The position numbers were made by a program, and so were the translations under genes. A stretch of DNA of 47,719 nucleotides. Source: an uncultured Saprospiraceae bacterium. GTDB lineage: Bacteria > Bacteroidota > Bacteroidia > Chitinophagales > Saprospiraceae. The notes beneath the pieces were generated by a model that searched no databases, was not told where the DNA came from, and was given only the letters and a program-made list of their open reading frames with translations. The first letter of the stretch is position 1. The number at the start of each line of letters is the position of its first letter. The stretch covers positions 1 through 47,719 of the forward strand of contig CALLXF010000080.1 in assembly GCA_938015805.1 (NCBI GenBank), read 5' to 3'. Below are positions 18,001-26,264 of the stretch, one piece after another.

Positions 18001-19680
18001 AAATTTAAAATCTTCGGAATTGATCTGAGAAGCTCCTAATGGATATACATTTTTCATCATAAAATCCCATGATGGCAGATTTACACGCTGGATAGAACTT
18101 TTTAGAAGTTTAGTGTAGATCACTTTATCAGATTCTACCTCTTCCATTCCATTAGTATCTTCTGTAATACTGGACTGATTTCCTACATCTGCAGGTTCCC
18201 CCACCTTAAACAACTCATCCCCGCAATAGACATAGTTATATTCATAACTTACGGCTAAAACCTGATCAGGTCTCAGCCTGATATTTAAGGATAAGAATCC
18301 TAACTGAGGATGAAAAGAAAATTCACTATTGGTCAACTTACGTCCTCTAAACACCTCGAAATCTCGGGTTTCTACTAGGCCATACTGTCCTCTTAAATTA
18401 GAATTAGTATTATTTTTTAGTCTTGTTTCTTCGTCTACTTGTAATCTAGGATAAAGATCATTTACGTTATTATCTGGAAGGATTGCTCCTTGATCATCTC
18501 GTCTTTCTGATCCTACGGATAATAAATTTACACTAGTCTCATTATGCAACTTAGTCATATCTGACTCTCCTATATCCGCCAATGCTACGATTTGCGAACT
18601 GGTAGTTGCATTATCGTTTCTGACATTTTCCACCCATACTTCTACATTAACGATATTCATCTGAGAAGATAAAACAGGAAGACCTTCCATAGCAGCCTCG
18701 TAATTATCTCTATGATAATGAGATAAAAAGAAGTGCCTGTTTTCGTCGTATTCTGTAGGTCTCACTTCAAATTCCTGGATCAACGATCCCCCTTCTATAG
18801 TCAGACTCTCTTGTTCTGATCGCTGCTGAGAAGCTAAAGCTGTCAGTCTCAAATGCCCAAATTGCAATTCGGTCTTAAGACCAAAAAGCTTCTGAGCCCC
18901 TTGTATAAGATTACTTCTAAGAGGTAAACTCACATCACCGGCCTCTATTTTCTTTATAATATCATCTTCAGAAAATAACTCCGAGTCATACTCTAACTTA
19001 ATCCTTCTATCAAAATCAAAGGAAGCCTGAGTATCGTAATTAAATCCGAGTTTTAGTTTGTCCCCGATCGATCCATCCACATTCATCTGGATATTCATCT
19101 TAAAATCTGGAAATGGTCCTTGTCTTTGCTGTCTTAAAGTTAGCGAGGGATCTTCTCTTCTGGTATAATCTGCTCCTAAAGTAAGTTCTATATTACCCTG
19201 AGGCTCTATTGTCACTCCTTTTCCTCCAAAAAGTTTATCCCTTAGCTGATCTTCTATGTCGATTTTAGAAAGAGGATCTACTTTTCCAGAATCACTTTTT
19301 TGACCAGTGGAAATTCCTGCTAACTGTCCAAAGTATTCTCTTTCCTCTTTCTTTGCTCGCCAGTCTACATATTCTTCAAAAGTCATGTAAGTCGGAGATC
19401 TAAAAAATTCGTCTCCTATTTTTTCGTAAATAATGTAGTTACCAGATTCTGGGTCATACTCAACCTCCTGTTTTATCTCATTAGATTGGATATCAAAAGG
19501 ATTATAATTATCATCAGTAATAAAATCATTATACCTTTCCTTTACGGGAATGGTATCCTGAGTCATCGTGGTTTTACTAATTATTATATTGTCGTCTAGG
19601 TTATAACCTCCACTAAATCCAAATATAGATCCTACTAATAAACAACAGATCGCTGTCAGTCTTAGTCTTTTAAATTTCAT
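12097..19680 (-). CDS. sprA: T9SS outer-membrane translocon protein SprA (Sov)
   Basis: About 2,527 residues. The best start is MKFKRLRLT at 19680, which opens a signal peptide; the frame extends 18 bases further to another ATG. SprA forms the giant 36-strand outer-membrane barrel through which type IX secretion cargo leaves the cell. The sequence shows the SprA/Sov hallmarks: a periplasmic plug-like N-terminus, the repeated motility SprA_N segments (ITLGADYTRREDPSL-type and GLNFTY/GYG-type strands), hundreds of residues of amphipathic strands, and a C-terminal barrel ending TRYYGGLTARFNLN. It is slightly longer than the F. johnsoniae protein. Two Lys/Asp-rich low-complexity insertions (DNA about 13,690-13,830 and 12,395-12,490) account for part of the extra length. 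It lies directly downstream of ruvA, an order common in Bacteroidota. Confidence 0.95.
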   Translation of the reverse strand: MKFKRLRLTAICCLLVGSIFGFSGGYNLDDNIIISKTTMTQDTIPVKERYNDFITDDNYNPFDIQSNEIKQEVEYDPESGNYIIYEKIGDEFFRSPTYMTFEEYVDWRAKKEEREYFGQLAGISTGQKSDSGKVDPLSKIDIEDQLRDKLFGGKGVTIEPQGNIELTLGADYTRREDPSLTLRQQRQGPFPDFKMNIQMNVDGSIGDKLKLGFNYDTQASFDFDRRIKLEYDSELFSEDDIIKKIEAGDVSLPLRSNLIQGAQKLFGLKTELQFGHLRLTALASQQRSEQESLTIEGGSLIQEFEVRPTEYDENRHFFLSHYHRDNYEAAMEGLPVLSSQMNIVNVEVWVENVRNDNATTSSQIVALADIGESDMTKLHNETSVNLLSVGSERRDDQGAILPDNNVNDLYPRLQVDEETRLKNNTNSNLRGQYGLVETRDFEVFRGRKLTNSEFSFHPQLGFLSLNIRLRPDQVLAVSYEYNYVYCGDELFKVGEPADVGNQSSITEDTNGMEEVESDKVIYTKLLKSSIQRVNLPSWDFMMKNVYPLGASQINSEDFKFDIFFEDNSDGSIDRFLPDDPNTPLLNIFKLDRLNAYLDPQPDGIFDFVEGLTINTRTGSIYFPVLEPFGNSLDALCTTCGQYKYQELYDTTITIAQTTLEKNLFVMRGEYKSSISSEISLGSWNLPPGSVRVTAGSVTLQEGVDYEVDYGIGRLRILNPSYLQAGTPIRVSFEDNSLFSLQQKTMLGLRAEYAFSDEVNLGATYLRLSERPFTQKVNFGDDPIFNRVFGLDFTYGKESEWVTKAVDKLPFFSTKEKSNINFVAEVAALKPGHQDAINLDGDGQPTGGVVSIDDFEGAGSPIPLGTQQIQWNLASTPNYGDAGRPSDPIWPDSDGMWQEGALSNDLANGYNRARFNWYVIDRSFRSADDRNDPYARVIDQTDFFDRQNNGINLTDLFTFDVSFFPNERGPYNFDPVNGFGSISDGINVPLSQNGDGEIYLNNPESRWGGITRYLQNPDFQAANVEYIDFWLLSPYLDRRDGTSDTDGSTHNDGEKGKLIFHLGNVSEDILKDDLQFFENAIPTDGDMIPTQNTVWGTIPDQIPINNGFNVAKIDEQDLGFDGLNDQDELGKFNDYVNEVSASAINVQALRADPSNDNYFFDNGTIQQDDNIIVKSKAFNNPQGNFPNQQNNQQGNNIAIRGNPNPDKEDLNGNSSLNTGESFYEYVIRLEEDETNPGALKRFDDDFIRDEKTFDRGGGVVERWYRFQVPINRGVSVNDIEGFRSIQFMRMLMTGFQTQKTLRFVELEMVRNTWRRQDALCRLDDQSGELPFDFSIDDVGLQENAGKIPFNYTLPPGIKQEEFFNSFSTVLQDEKALVLNVNDMFRPQTDSLYEECTAAVFKNIEVDLRVFENLQLYVHAEQDTNLMNFEQLDDKDLCIYVKVGKDFVNNYYEYELPLYFSNDETKRADPEHVWLDSNFIDIVLEKFTDIKKQRAAAGVPNTQRFTVDDPTTSKDERISIKGLPSLGYVKGIEIGIRNKNDQDIPFNGEVWINELRATGLQERGGFAGTARLEVQMADLGRLTSSASYNSLGWGALDQKVDERAKETVLQYDVAADIQLGKFFPDKWGLQVPFYAQYAKEKITPEFDAYELDLTLDEVEAALPGVDSRERSIEEETIKTFNFTNVRKERSSGGGKGKASTPKPWDISNLSASYAQTQTERKDFLIKEDISKDQRLKLDYNYSNRVKMLKPFKKLKGKWLKIIKEINIGLLPNSMYVTNELRRFKNTRTFREPDVPVFTFDDQRFTWDRGYGFKWDLTKNLKFNFDAKNRAVIDELRRTGISSNPDDRALVDERGKTSGDDGSYTTDDVDPYWKENLYSGGRNKEYTHTFDVTYNVPLKHIPLTDWITVKARYGADYRWSAALLSAEDYGHTVDNSQNRSINTTFGFDKLYKKSKFLKQIENPRKKRSNTKRSKKDKDLKADGKKDVAGKTDKKDARKKDKNDGPSFAVRALVRPLLMLRSVKFNYKENLGTVVPGISAVNEAGVSENLEANILGLSSGFNAPGWAFVSGWQPDISFNNQNNWLYQGVNKGWFTRSSLQNNQVSQRKEVTYDAKVAIEPFKDFKIDVDFKKRASNDVFENFKTVKGLDGDPDDFQELARREVGSIEVSYFALNTFFNDDLEGMFDDFLDNRKIISNLLGQGEHDLDGSAYTNGYGAVQSDVVLAAFVATYTGRPIDDSWVKRDTGAGTQAGLVYELSRPSFIPRPNWTLRYNGLKNIGFFKNRLAQFNLTHSYKSTMRINQYSTNQDFDYERLNTVNDATGNFYTRFEVPLVQINESFSPLIGIQMKTKNDLNLSVEYKKSRTLDLNTDILANIQEKKSTDITIGVGYTFKDVNIAFLTGDKKSKRKKKKKDGEEDEEADKKDRKKQSTNRGGLGRGGTDNKPRELTFNVDFSMLDDVTFVHRYQQGTSELNRGQTGIRFSPSLEYNVNQNLTLRMFLDYETTKPKAEGVNNQFPFTRYYGGLTARFNLN

Positions 19681-19771
19681 GTTGCTGCACAAATGCATTA
19701 ATAATCACTTTAGATGAACGACACACTGCACAAAACAGTGTATCTTTTAGCACTAATTCTTACACTTTTTT

Positions 19772-20365
19772 CTAGGATAATTGCTTTAATACTAGTTTTA
19801 GTAATTCTTCGACCTGGCTTATTTGCGGATTTTTGCTCAAAACTAGGTCTATTTTCTTCAAAATCGCGGATTTCTGAAAGCCTAATGCATTTAACGCAGA
19901 AATCGCTTCCTGGCGTATAGAAACTCCATCTTTATTTATTAAACTTGATTCAAAAGAATCAGTTGTTTTTAAAATCTTATCTTTTAGATCTAATATTACT
20001 CGCTGAGCTGTTTTAGGCCCGATCCCTTTTACACTACTAAAACGTGCAACATCATCATTTACGATACAATTTTTAACGTCTTGTGCCGACATTGAACTCA
20101 GTATTATACGAGCAGTATTAGTACCGATTCCAGAAACAGAAATCAGCATTCTAAATATATCTCGCTCTGATTCTTCCACAAAACCATATAAAGTATGACT
20201 ATCTTCTTTTACCTGAAGATGCGTATACAACTTTATCCGATCTATATTTTCAAGAAGAGCGAAGGTGTTTAATGATATATTTACATGATAACCTATCCCA
20301 CCGGTCTCGATGTGAATAAAAGTAGGCTTCTTAAATGTGATCTCTCCTTTGATATAAGCAATCAA
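19772..20365 (-). CDS. ruvA: Holliday junction branch migration complex subunit RuvA
   Basis: 197 residues, the normal RuvA length. Domain I is an OB fold (residues 1-62, with ETGGIGYHVNIS). Domain II has two helix-hairpin-helix motifs (VSGIGTNTARI at about 77-87 and VKGIGPKTAQRVILDL at about 112-127). Domain III is the C-terminal RuvB-binding helix bundle. RuvA tetramers bind four-way junctions and direct RuvB-driven branch migration. The start codon is TTG; it is the only start giving the conserved MIAYIKG opening, so the rare codon is accepted. sprA follows 91 bases downstream and is probably co-transcribed. The other side is the divergent purD promoter region. Confidence 0.95.
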   Translation of the reverse strand: MIAYIKGEITFKKPTFIHIETGGIGYHVNISLNTFALLENIDRIKLYTHLQVKEDSHTLYGFVEESERDIFRMLISVSGIGTNTARIILSSMSAQDVKNCIVNDDVARFSSVKGIGPKTAQRVILDLKDKILKTTDSFESSLINKDGVSIRQEAISALNALGFQKSAILKKIDLVLSKNPQISQVEELLKLVLKQLS

Positions 20366-20475
20366 AATTACTCTGATTTAATCATTAAAGATAAGTTTTA
20401 AAACTAACATATTATATTTTTTAATAATATATAGTGTACCTTAATTTCGCATAAGCCAGCAAAGATGAAGAAATT

Positions 20476-20497
20476 ATTCTTTAAACCTTCAAAGAAT
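20476..20497. promoter_or_regulatory. Inverted repeat abutting the purD promoter box (candidate operator)
   Basis: ATTCTTT and AAAGAAT form a perfect 7-bp inverted repeat with an 8-base spacer. It ends exactly where the TACCTTTG box begins, so it covers the stretch normally contacted by the polymerase between -33 and -7. The arrangement suits an operator for a dimeric regulator, but no regulator can be named. Confidence 0.4.
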
Positions 20498-20505
20498 TAC
20501 CTTTG
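20498..20505 (+). promoter_or_regulatory. Bacteroidota-type -7 box upstream of purD
   Basis: TACCTTTG matches TAnnTTTG and lies 28 bases upstream of the purD ATG, giving a very short leader. It is identical to the box before the marC-family gene. Confidence 0.5.
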
Positions 20506-20533
20506 CCTTTTTTTAAGCAACTAATTAGTTATC

Positions 20534-21814
20534 ATGCAACCTATAAATATATTGCTCATCGGTGGCGGAGGTAGAGAGCATACACTTGCGTGGAAGATGG
20601 CCCAGAGTGATCTTACCCAGTCCATATTTATCACCCCGGGAAATGCTGGTACTTCTATGCACGGGACTAATGTCTCACTGGATATTACAGACCATCATCA
20701 GTTTAAAAATTTCTGTATCGATCATCACATAAAGATGATCGTGGTAGGACCAGAAGCTCCACTCGTTGATGGCCTCTATGATATTTGCAAGGCGGATGAT
20801 CATTTAGCTACGATTCCGTTTATCGGACCTTCTCAGGCTGGTGCCGAATTAGAAGGTAGTAAGGCTTTCGCCAAAGCGTTTATGACGGAATATAATATTC
20901 CCACTGCCGCCTATAAAGAATTTAGTTTAGAAAATCTGGAAGAAGGATATCGTTTTTTAGAAACTTTATCTCCTCCTTATGTACTCAAGGCTGATGGCCT
21001 AGCAGCAGGTAAAGGTGTACTTATATTAAAGGATATAAACGAGGCCAAAACGCAACTCCATTCAATGCTCAACGGAAAATTTGGTAAAGCTTCTGATAAA
21101 GTTGTGATCGAAGAATTTCTGGATGGAATAGAATTTTCTGTCTTTGCTTTAACAGATGGTAAAAATTATGTTTTACTTCCCATCGCAAAGGATTATAAAC
21201 GCATCGGTGAGGGAGATACGGGATTAAATACCGGTGGTATGGGAGCTGTCTCTCCAGTACCTTTTGTAAATGATGAGATGAGAGATATAGTGATCCAGCA
21301 AATTGTTAAACCTACCATAGATGGAATCGCCGATAGAGGTTTTGATTATTATGGTTTTGTATTTATCGGATTGATCGCTTGCGAGGATGGACCAAAGGTT
21401 ATCGAATATAACTGCCGTTTAGGCGATCCAGAAACAGAGGTAATCATTCCTCGATTAAAAAATGATTTGGTACAATTATTTTTAAGCACGGCGGACGGAA
21501 CTATCGGCCAGCAAGAAGTAAAAGTAGATAAACAATTTGCAACTACTGTAATGATGGTATCTGGAGGATATCCAGAAGCATATAAAAAAGGAAAAGTCAT
21601 TACAGGACTGGATCAAGTAAACGATAGTATCGTATTCCATGCCGGAACAAAAAAAGAGAATCATCAGGTCCTCACAAACGGTGGAAGAGTATTAGCTATT
21701 ACTACATTAGGAAACTCTATTGAGACTTGTACCTCAAAGTCCATGAGTTATGCAGAAAAAATAGATTTTGACGATAAATACTATCGAACTGATATCGGTA
21801 AAGATCTCGAATGA
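20534..21814 (+). CDS. purD: Phosphoribosylamine--glycine ligase (GARS)
   Basis: 426 residues, the expected length. PurD catalyses the ATP-dependent joining of glycine to 5-phosphoribosylamine in de novo purine synthesis, in the cytosol. Visible motifs are the N-terminal NILLIGGGGREHTLAWK, the ATP-grasp segment VLKADGLAAGKGVLI, then GDTGLNTGGMGAVSPVPF and YNCRLGDPETEVIIPRL, all characteristic of GARS. It opens a rightward operon and its TGA overlaps the ATG of murF-alr by 4 bases (ATGA). The promoter region holds a TACCTTTG box and an adjoining inverted repeat. Confidence 0.97.
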   Translation: MQPINILLIGGGGREHTLAWKMAQSDLTQSIFITPGNAGTSMHGTNVSLDITDHHQFKNFCIDHHIKMIVVGPEAPLVDGLYDICKADDHLATIPFIGPSQAGAELEGSKAFAKAFMTEYNIPTAAYKEFSLENLEEGYRFLETLSPPYVLKADGLAAGKGVLILKDINEAKTQLHSMLNGKFGKASDKVVIEEFLDGIEFSVFALTDGKNYVLLPIAKDYKRIGEGDTGLNTGGMGAVSPVPFVNDEMRDIVIQQIVKPTIDGIADRGFDYYGFVFIGLIACEDGPKVIEYNCRLGDPETEVIIPRLKNDLVQLFLSTADGTIGQQEVKVDKQFATTVMMVSGGYPEAYKKGKVITGLDQVNDSIVFHAGTKKENHQVLTNGGRVLAITTLGNSIETCTSKSMSYAEKIDFDDKYYRTDIGKDLE

Positions 21815-24216
21815 ATTATCATTTAAAAGATATCGCGGAAATTATAAAGGCAAGAGTCTTAGGGACTGAAACTTTATCCATTATAAGGCATGTATGTATA
21901 GATAGTCGCAAAGTCATCTTCCCAAGTCAAAGTATTTTTATTGCTTTAAAAGGTATCAAAAATGATGGCCATCATTATATTAAAGATGCTTACAATAAAG
22001 GAATTCGTCATTTTATTATATCACAAGAACCTCCAGCTTATCAGGACGCTGTCTTTTTAAAAGTAGATGATCCTCTTCTTGCATTACAAAAATGGGCAGG
22101 GTTCCATCGCAAAAAATTTACCGAAGTAGATGTGATCGCCATAACTGGTAGCTATGGCAAAACCACTGTAAAAGAATGGGTATATCAGATGCTACATGAT
22201 GAGTATGAAGTAGTCAAAAGTCCTAAATCTTTTAATTCCCAAATCGGTGTTGCCTTATCTCTATTACAAATAAATGACACTCATGATATCGCCATTATAG
22301 AAGCGGGTATTTCCCAAAAAGGAGAAATGGAACGATTAGAAAAAATGATCCAACCAAATATAGGTCTACTTTGTAATATTGGAAAAGCTCATGCCTCGGG
22401 ATTCTCCTCAGAAAAAGAAAAACTAAACGAAAAATTAAAGCTGTTTAAAAACTGCGACTCTATCGTAATCGAAGATAGACTAGTGGATCATGTTCTTCAT
22501 CTCGATGGACTATACTTAACATGGGAATATCATATAATCAAACAGGAATACAATCGGAGTGTTGTCCTTTTATCAATAAGCACAGAGACCTATACCCTAT
22601 CCTTCCCGTTTACCGATGATGCCTCGATCCAAAATGCTGTAAATGCCATGTGCATCGCTTATCATTTTGACTACCCGATAGAAGACCTGATGTTTCTGGT
22701 AGAAGATCTCACTCCTGTATCGATGCGATTAGAAATTACCAAAGGAATCAATCAAAGCATTATCATAAACGACGCCTACATCGCAGACCTAGACTCCTTG
22801 GAAATTGCTTTAAATTTACAAAAGAGTGAAAGCGGTGACAAGAAAAAAATGCTTCTATTATCTGATTTCCAATTGGCTGAAGAGCAAAAGAAATCTACTT
22901 ACCTCGAAGTACAAAATATATTAAAAGCCTTCGATGTACAAACTCTACTAACGATAGGCAATGATCTAAAACATTTTATCCCCGAGGCCATAAACTTCGA
23001 TAGTAAAAAAGAAATCCTTGCCTATTTTAAAAAAAAACCACTAGAAAATACCTCTCTCCTCATAAAAGGATCAAGAGCATTCCAGCTGGAAGAAATATCT
23101 AACTACCTCTCTAACCAATTAAATGATACCATTTTAGAAATAGATCTAACAGCCCTTGCTCATAATATTTCCACTTATCATAAATTATTAAATACACAAA
23201 CTGAGATTATAGGGGTAATAAAAGCCGGTGCTTATGGATCAGGAAGTGTAAAAATTGCTAAAGCTTTATTACAACTAAATGTTCATACACTAGCCGTTGC
23301 GTTTACTGATGAAGGGATAGAATTACGTGATGCTGGCATCGACTGTCCAATCATTATCTTAAATCCTCAAATTTCTAATCTGGATAAAATTGCATTCCAT
23401 GAGTTAGAACCTGAGGTATATAGTTTAGAGCAATTAAAAGCTATTTCTGCAGTAGCCAGAGAATACTTAAACCCTATCAGTATTCATTTTAATCTTAATA
23501 CAGGGATGAATAGACTGGGCTTAGAACCAGAAGATATAATACCGGCTATAGATATTGTTATCCAAAATCCTTTACTAAATATAGAAAGTGTTTTCTCTCA
23601 TTTAAGTGGAAGTGATAATGGTAATCACGACGATTATAGTCAGACGCAATTTGCAAAATTTGAAAAAATGTCTGGTCAGATTATTAATGCATTTGACCAT
23701 AAAATAAAAAGACACATGCTTAACTCAGGAGGTATTCCGAGGTTTGAAAATCATCAGTATGATGCCGTCAGATTAGGATTAGGTATGTATGGAATAGATA
23801 CTTCTGGCCTTATGCAGGATTTAGAAAAAGTACACTTACTAAAAAGCAAGGTAATCCAGATTAAAAACTATCCTAAAGGAACTTCCATAGGTTATAATCG
23901 TAGTTATGTCGCACCAGATCATTTAACGGTAGCCACTATTCCTATAGGATATGCTGATGGCCTACCTAGAGCAGCCGGAAATCACAACTATCCCGTACTT
24001 ATAAATGGAAAAAAGGCGTTTATCATCGGGAACGTCTGTATGGATTTAATTATGGTGGATATTACATTTATCGAAGATGTAGTCCTGGGAACGGAGGTTA
24101 TTATTTATGGTAAAGACCATCCGATAGAAATATTAGCTTCGAAATCTGGAACCATACCTTACGAAGTACTCAGTAATATGTCTCCCCGATTACGACGTAT
24201 TTTTATACAAGAATAG
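21811..24216 (+). CDS. Bifunctional MurF ligase / alanine racemase fusion
   Basis: 801 residues combining two peptidoglycan precursor enzymes. Residues ~1-435 are MurF (UDP-MurNAc-tripeptide:D-Ala-D-Ala ligase), with the ATP loop ITGSYGKTTVKEW (about 111-123), SFNSQIGVALSLL and EAGISQKGEM. Residues ~440-801 are a fold-type III alanine racemase: EIDLTALAHNISTY, the PLP lysine Lys471 in VIKAGAYGSG, and SIGYNRSY with the catalytic Tyr region. The C-terminus has GNVCMDLIMVDIT and YEVLSNMSPRLRRIF. The racemase makes D-Ala that feeds the D-Ala-D-Ala used by MurF. This fusion is known across Bacteroidota. Translation is coupled to purD through a 4-base overlap. Confidence 0.95.
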   Translation: MNYHLKDIAEIIKARVLGTETLSIIRHVCIDSRKVIFPSQSIFIALKGIKNDGHHYIKDAYNKGIRHFIISQEPPAYQDAVFLKVDDPLLALQKWAGFHRKKFTEVDVIAITGSYGKTTVKEWVYQMLHDEYEVVKSPKSFNSQIGVALSLLQINDTHDIAIIEAGISQKGEMERLEKMIQPNIGLLCNIGKAHASGFSSEKEKLNEKLKLFKNCDSIVIEDRLVDHVLHLDGLYLTWEYHIIKQEYNRSVVLLSISTETYTLSFPFTDDASIQNAVNAMCIAYHFDYPIEDLMFLVEDLTPVSMRLEITKGINQSIIINDAYIADLDSLEIALNLQKSESGDKKKMLLLSDFQLAEEQKKSTYLEVQNILKAFDVQTLLTIGNDLKHFIPEAINFDSKKEILAYFKKKPLENTSLLIKGSRAFQLEEISNYLSNQLNDTILEIDLTALAHNISTYHKLLNTQTEIIGVIKAGAYGSGSVKIAKALLQLNVHTLAVAFTDEGIELRDAGIDCPIIILNPQISNLDKIAFHELEPEVYSLEQLKAISAVAREYLNPISIHFNLNTGMNRLGLEPEDIIPAIDIVIQNPLLNIESVFSHLSGSDNGNHDDYSQTQFAKFEKMSGQIINAFDHKIKRHMLNSGGIPRFENHQYDAVRLGLGMYGIDTSGLMQDLEKVHLLKSKVIQIKNYPKGTSIGYNRSYVAPDHLTVATIPIGYADGLPRAAGNHNYPVLINGKKAFIIGNVCMDLIMVDITFIEDVVLGTEVIIYGKDHPIEILASKSGTIPYEVLSNMSPRLRRIFIQE

Positions 24217-24298
24217 CATAATAACTATCTCTATATTATCTTCGTCCTTTATTATGGAATTTCAGGATGTCATTTCATTCATATAAATCAACCAATCG

Positions 24299-26263
24299 AT
24301 GAATTATAAGTTACTGATTATCATCAGTTTTGTATTTGTTCAAAACCTATTTAGCCAAGATTCAGATCCCGTACTTTTTTCTGTAGAAGGTAACCCAGTG
24401 CAACTATCTGAATTTGAATACATCTATAATAAAAATAATGGTGATCTGGCAGATTACTCTAAGCAAAGCCTAGAGGAGTATCTAGATCTCTACGTAAATT
24501 TTAAACTAAAAGTCCAAAGAGCAAGAGAATTAGGACTAGATACGATCCCGTCACTTAAAAAAGAACTCGCAGGATATCGACGTCAGTTGGCTGACTCTTA
24601 TCTCGTTGATAACGAAGTTTCTGAACAACTAATAAAAGAGGTCTACGATAGAAAACAACATGATCTTGAGGTAAGCCATATACTTATACTTGCCTCTGCA
24701 AAAGCAAATGACAATGACGTAAAAAGAGCAAGAGCAAAAATCCAAACAGCTTTTGACGCACTTAAAAATGGAGAAGCTTTTGACGCAGTTGCAAAAAAAT
24801 TGTCAGAGGATAAAAATTCAGCCGCAAAAGGTGGAAATATCGGTTTTGTAACTTCTATGCTTCCTGATGGTTTTTACGAATTTGAAAATGCCATTTACAA
24901 TACTCCAGTAGGAAGTTACTCAGATGTAATCCGATCTGATTATGGTTTTCATATCGTAAAAGTAAATGAAAAAAGACCAGCTAGAGGAGAGATGGAAGTC
25001 GCTCACATTTTACTCAGAAAAAAGTATAAAGGCCAAGAGGTAAAAAATGCATCTGCTACTATGGATAGTTTATATAACGTACTACAAAAAGGAGGTAACT
25101 TTGAAGATATTTGTAAAAAACACTCACAGGATACTAAGACTTTAAATAAAGGAGGTTACCTAGGAAGTTTTGGAATTAATCAGTATGATATCGCATTTGA
25201 AAACGCAGCATTTGCATTAAAAAATGACGGAGATATTAGTAAACCCATAGAGACTAAAGTCGGTTACCACATTATAAAAAGAATCAGTAAAAAAGATTTA
25301 AGTGATTTTAAAACAGCTCAAAAAAGACTAAAATCAACTGTATCTAAAGCAGATCGTTTTAAAATAGCTAAAGAGGCCCTTATTGAGCAAATTAAAACGC
25401 AAGGCGATTTTAAAGAAAATAAACAGGCTTACGCCAATTTTGTAAAAGGATTAGATGAAACCTTTTTTAGCTATAAATGGACTCCATCTGTATTAAGCGA
25501 AGAGACCCTAATCTCTTTTAATAACGGGCAAAAAACGAGTATAAGAGATTTTGCAAACTATTGTAAAAAAGAATCTCGTACAAGATTAAGATATAATAAA
25601 AATTCGCTTCCATCAGAAGCTGCTGATGCTTTATACGAAAGCTTTGTAAACATACAAGCCATGAAATATGAAGAAGCAAATCTAGAAAAAAAGTATCCCG
25701 AGTTTAAAGCATTAATGAGAGAATACAGAGAAGGTATTTTACTGTTCGAAGCAACAGAAAGAGAGGTATGGAATAAAGCATCTACGGACACAATAGGTTT
25801 AAAGAATTTTTACCAGGAAAATGCCCAAAACTATCAATACAAAGAAAGGGCAAAAGTTTTCGAGTTTACGATTAAATCCACTGACGCTAAAAAAGTCAAA
25901 AAAATATATAAAGAATCTAAGAAAAAATCGCCTAAGGAACTGATGGCAATGTTTAATAAGGAAGGACAGTTTCTCTCTCATAAAGAGCTCATACTAGATA
26001 AAGATAATCCCAGCCTAGCAAAGCTTAAAAAATGGAAAGTAAACGAACGTTCCAAGCCTAATGTAGATATAAAAAAGAACCAATCCGTATTCTACAAGAT
26101 AACAGAAATCATGGCTCCTAGAGCAAAAAAACTAGAAGAAGCTAGAGGATATGTGATATCTGATTATCAAGATTCGTTAGAAAAAAGATGGATTTCAGAT
26201 TTAAAATCTAAGTATAAAATTGATATAAATCAATCTGTATTCGATACACTTGTTAAAAACTAA
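24299..26263 (+). CDS. Periplasmic peptidylprolyl isomerase with two parvulin domains
   Basis: 654 residues with a signal peptide (cleavage near LFSQ, about residue 20). After a SurA-like N-terminal helical region there are two PpiC/parvulin domains: about residues 120-225 (LEVSHILIL ... GGNIGFVTS ... YGFHIVKV) and about 230-330 (MEVAHILLRKK ... GGYLGSFG ... VGYHIIKRI). A long Lys-rich helical C-terminus follows, which may be a chaperone or dimerisation region. Parvulins isomerise X-Pro bonds and act as periplasmic foldases, here probably for outer-membrane and T9SS clients. It leads three consecutive SurA-type genes; the next starts 1 base after its stop. Confidence 0.9.
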   Translation: MNYKLLIIISFVFVQNLFSQDSDPVLFSVEGNPVQLSEFEYIYNKNNGDLADYSKQSLEEYLDLYVNFKLKVQRARELGLDTIPSLKKELAGYRRQLADSYLVDNEVSEQLIKEVYDRKQHDLEVSHILILASAKANDNDVKRARAKIQTAFDALKNGEAFDAVAKKLSEDKNSAAKGGNIGFVTSMLPDGFYEFENAIYNTPVGSYSDVIRSDYGFHIVKVNEKRPARGEMEVAHILLRKKYKGQEVKNASATMDSLYNVLQKGGNFEDICKKHSQDTKTLNKGGYLGSFGINQYDIAFENAAFALKNDGDISKPIETKVGYHIIKRISKKDLSDFKTAQKRLKSTVSKADRFKIAKEALIEQIKTQGDFKENKQAYANFVKGLDETFFSYKWTPSVLSEETLISFNNGQKTSIRDFANYCKKESRTRLRYNKNSLPSEAADALYESFVNIQAMKYEEANLEKKYPEFKALMREYREGILLFEATEREVWNKASTDTIGLKNFYQENAQNYQYKERAKVFEFTIKSTDAKKVKKIYKESKKKSPKELMAMFNKEGQFLSHKELILDKDNPSLAKLKKWKVNERSKPNVDIKKNQSVFYKITEIMAPRAKKLEEARGYVISDYQDSLEKRWISDLKSKYKIDINQSVFDTLVKN

Positions 26264-26264
26264 T

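Noticed and set aside
12292-19920. Plus-strand ORFs opposite sprA and ruvA
   Set aside because: They are low-complexity shadows of the minus-strand genes without domain patterns of their own.
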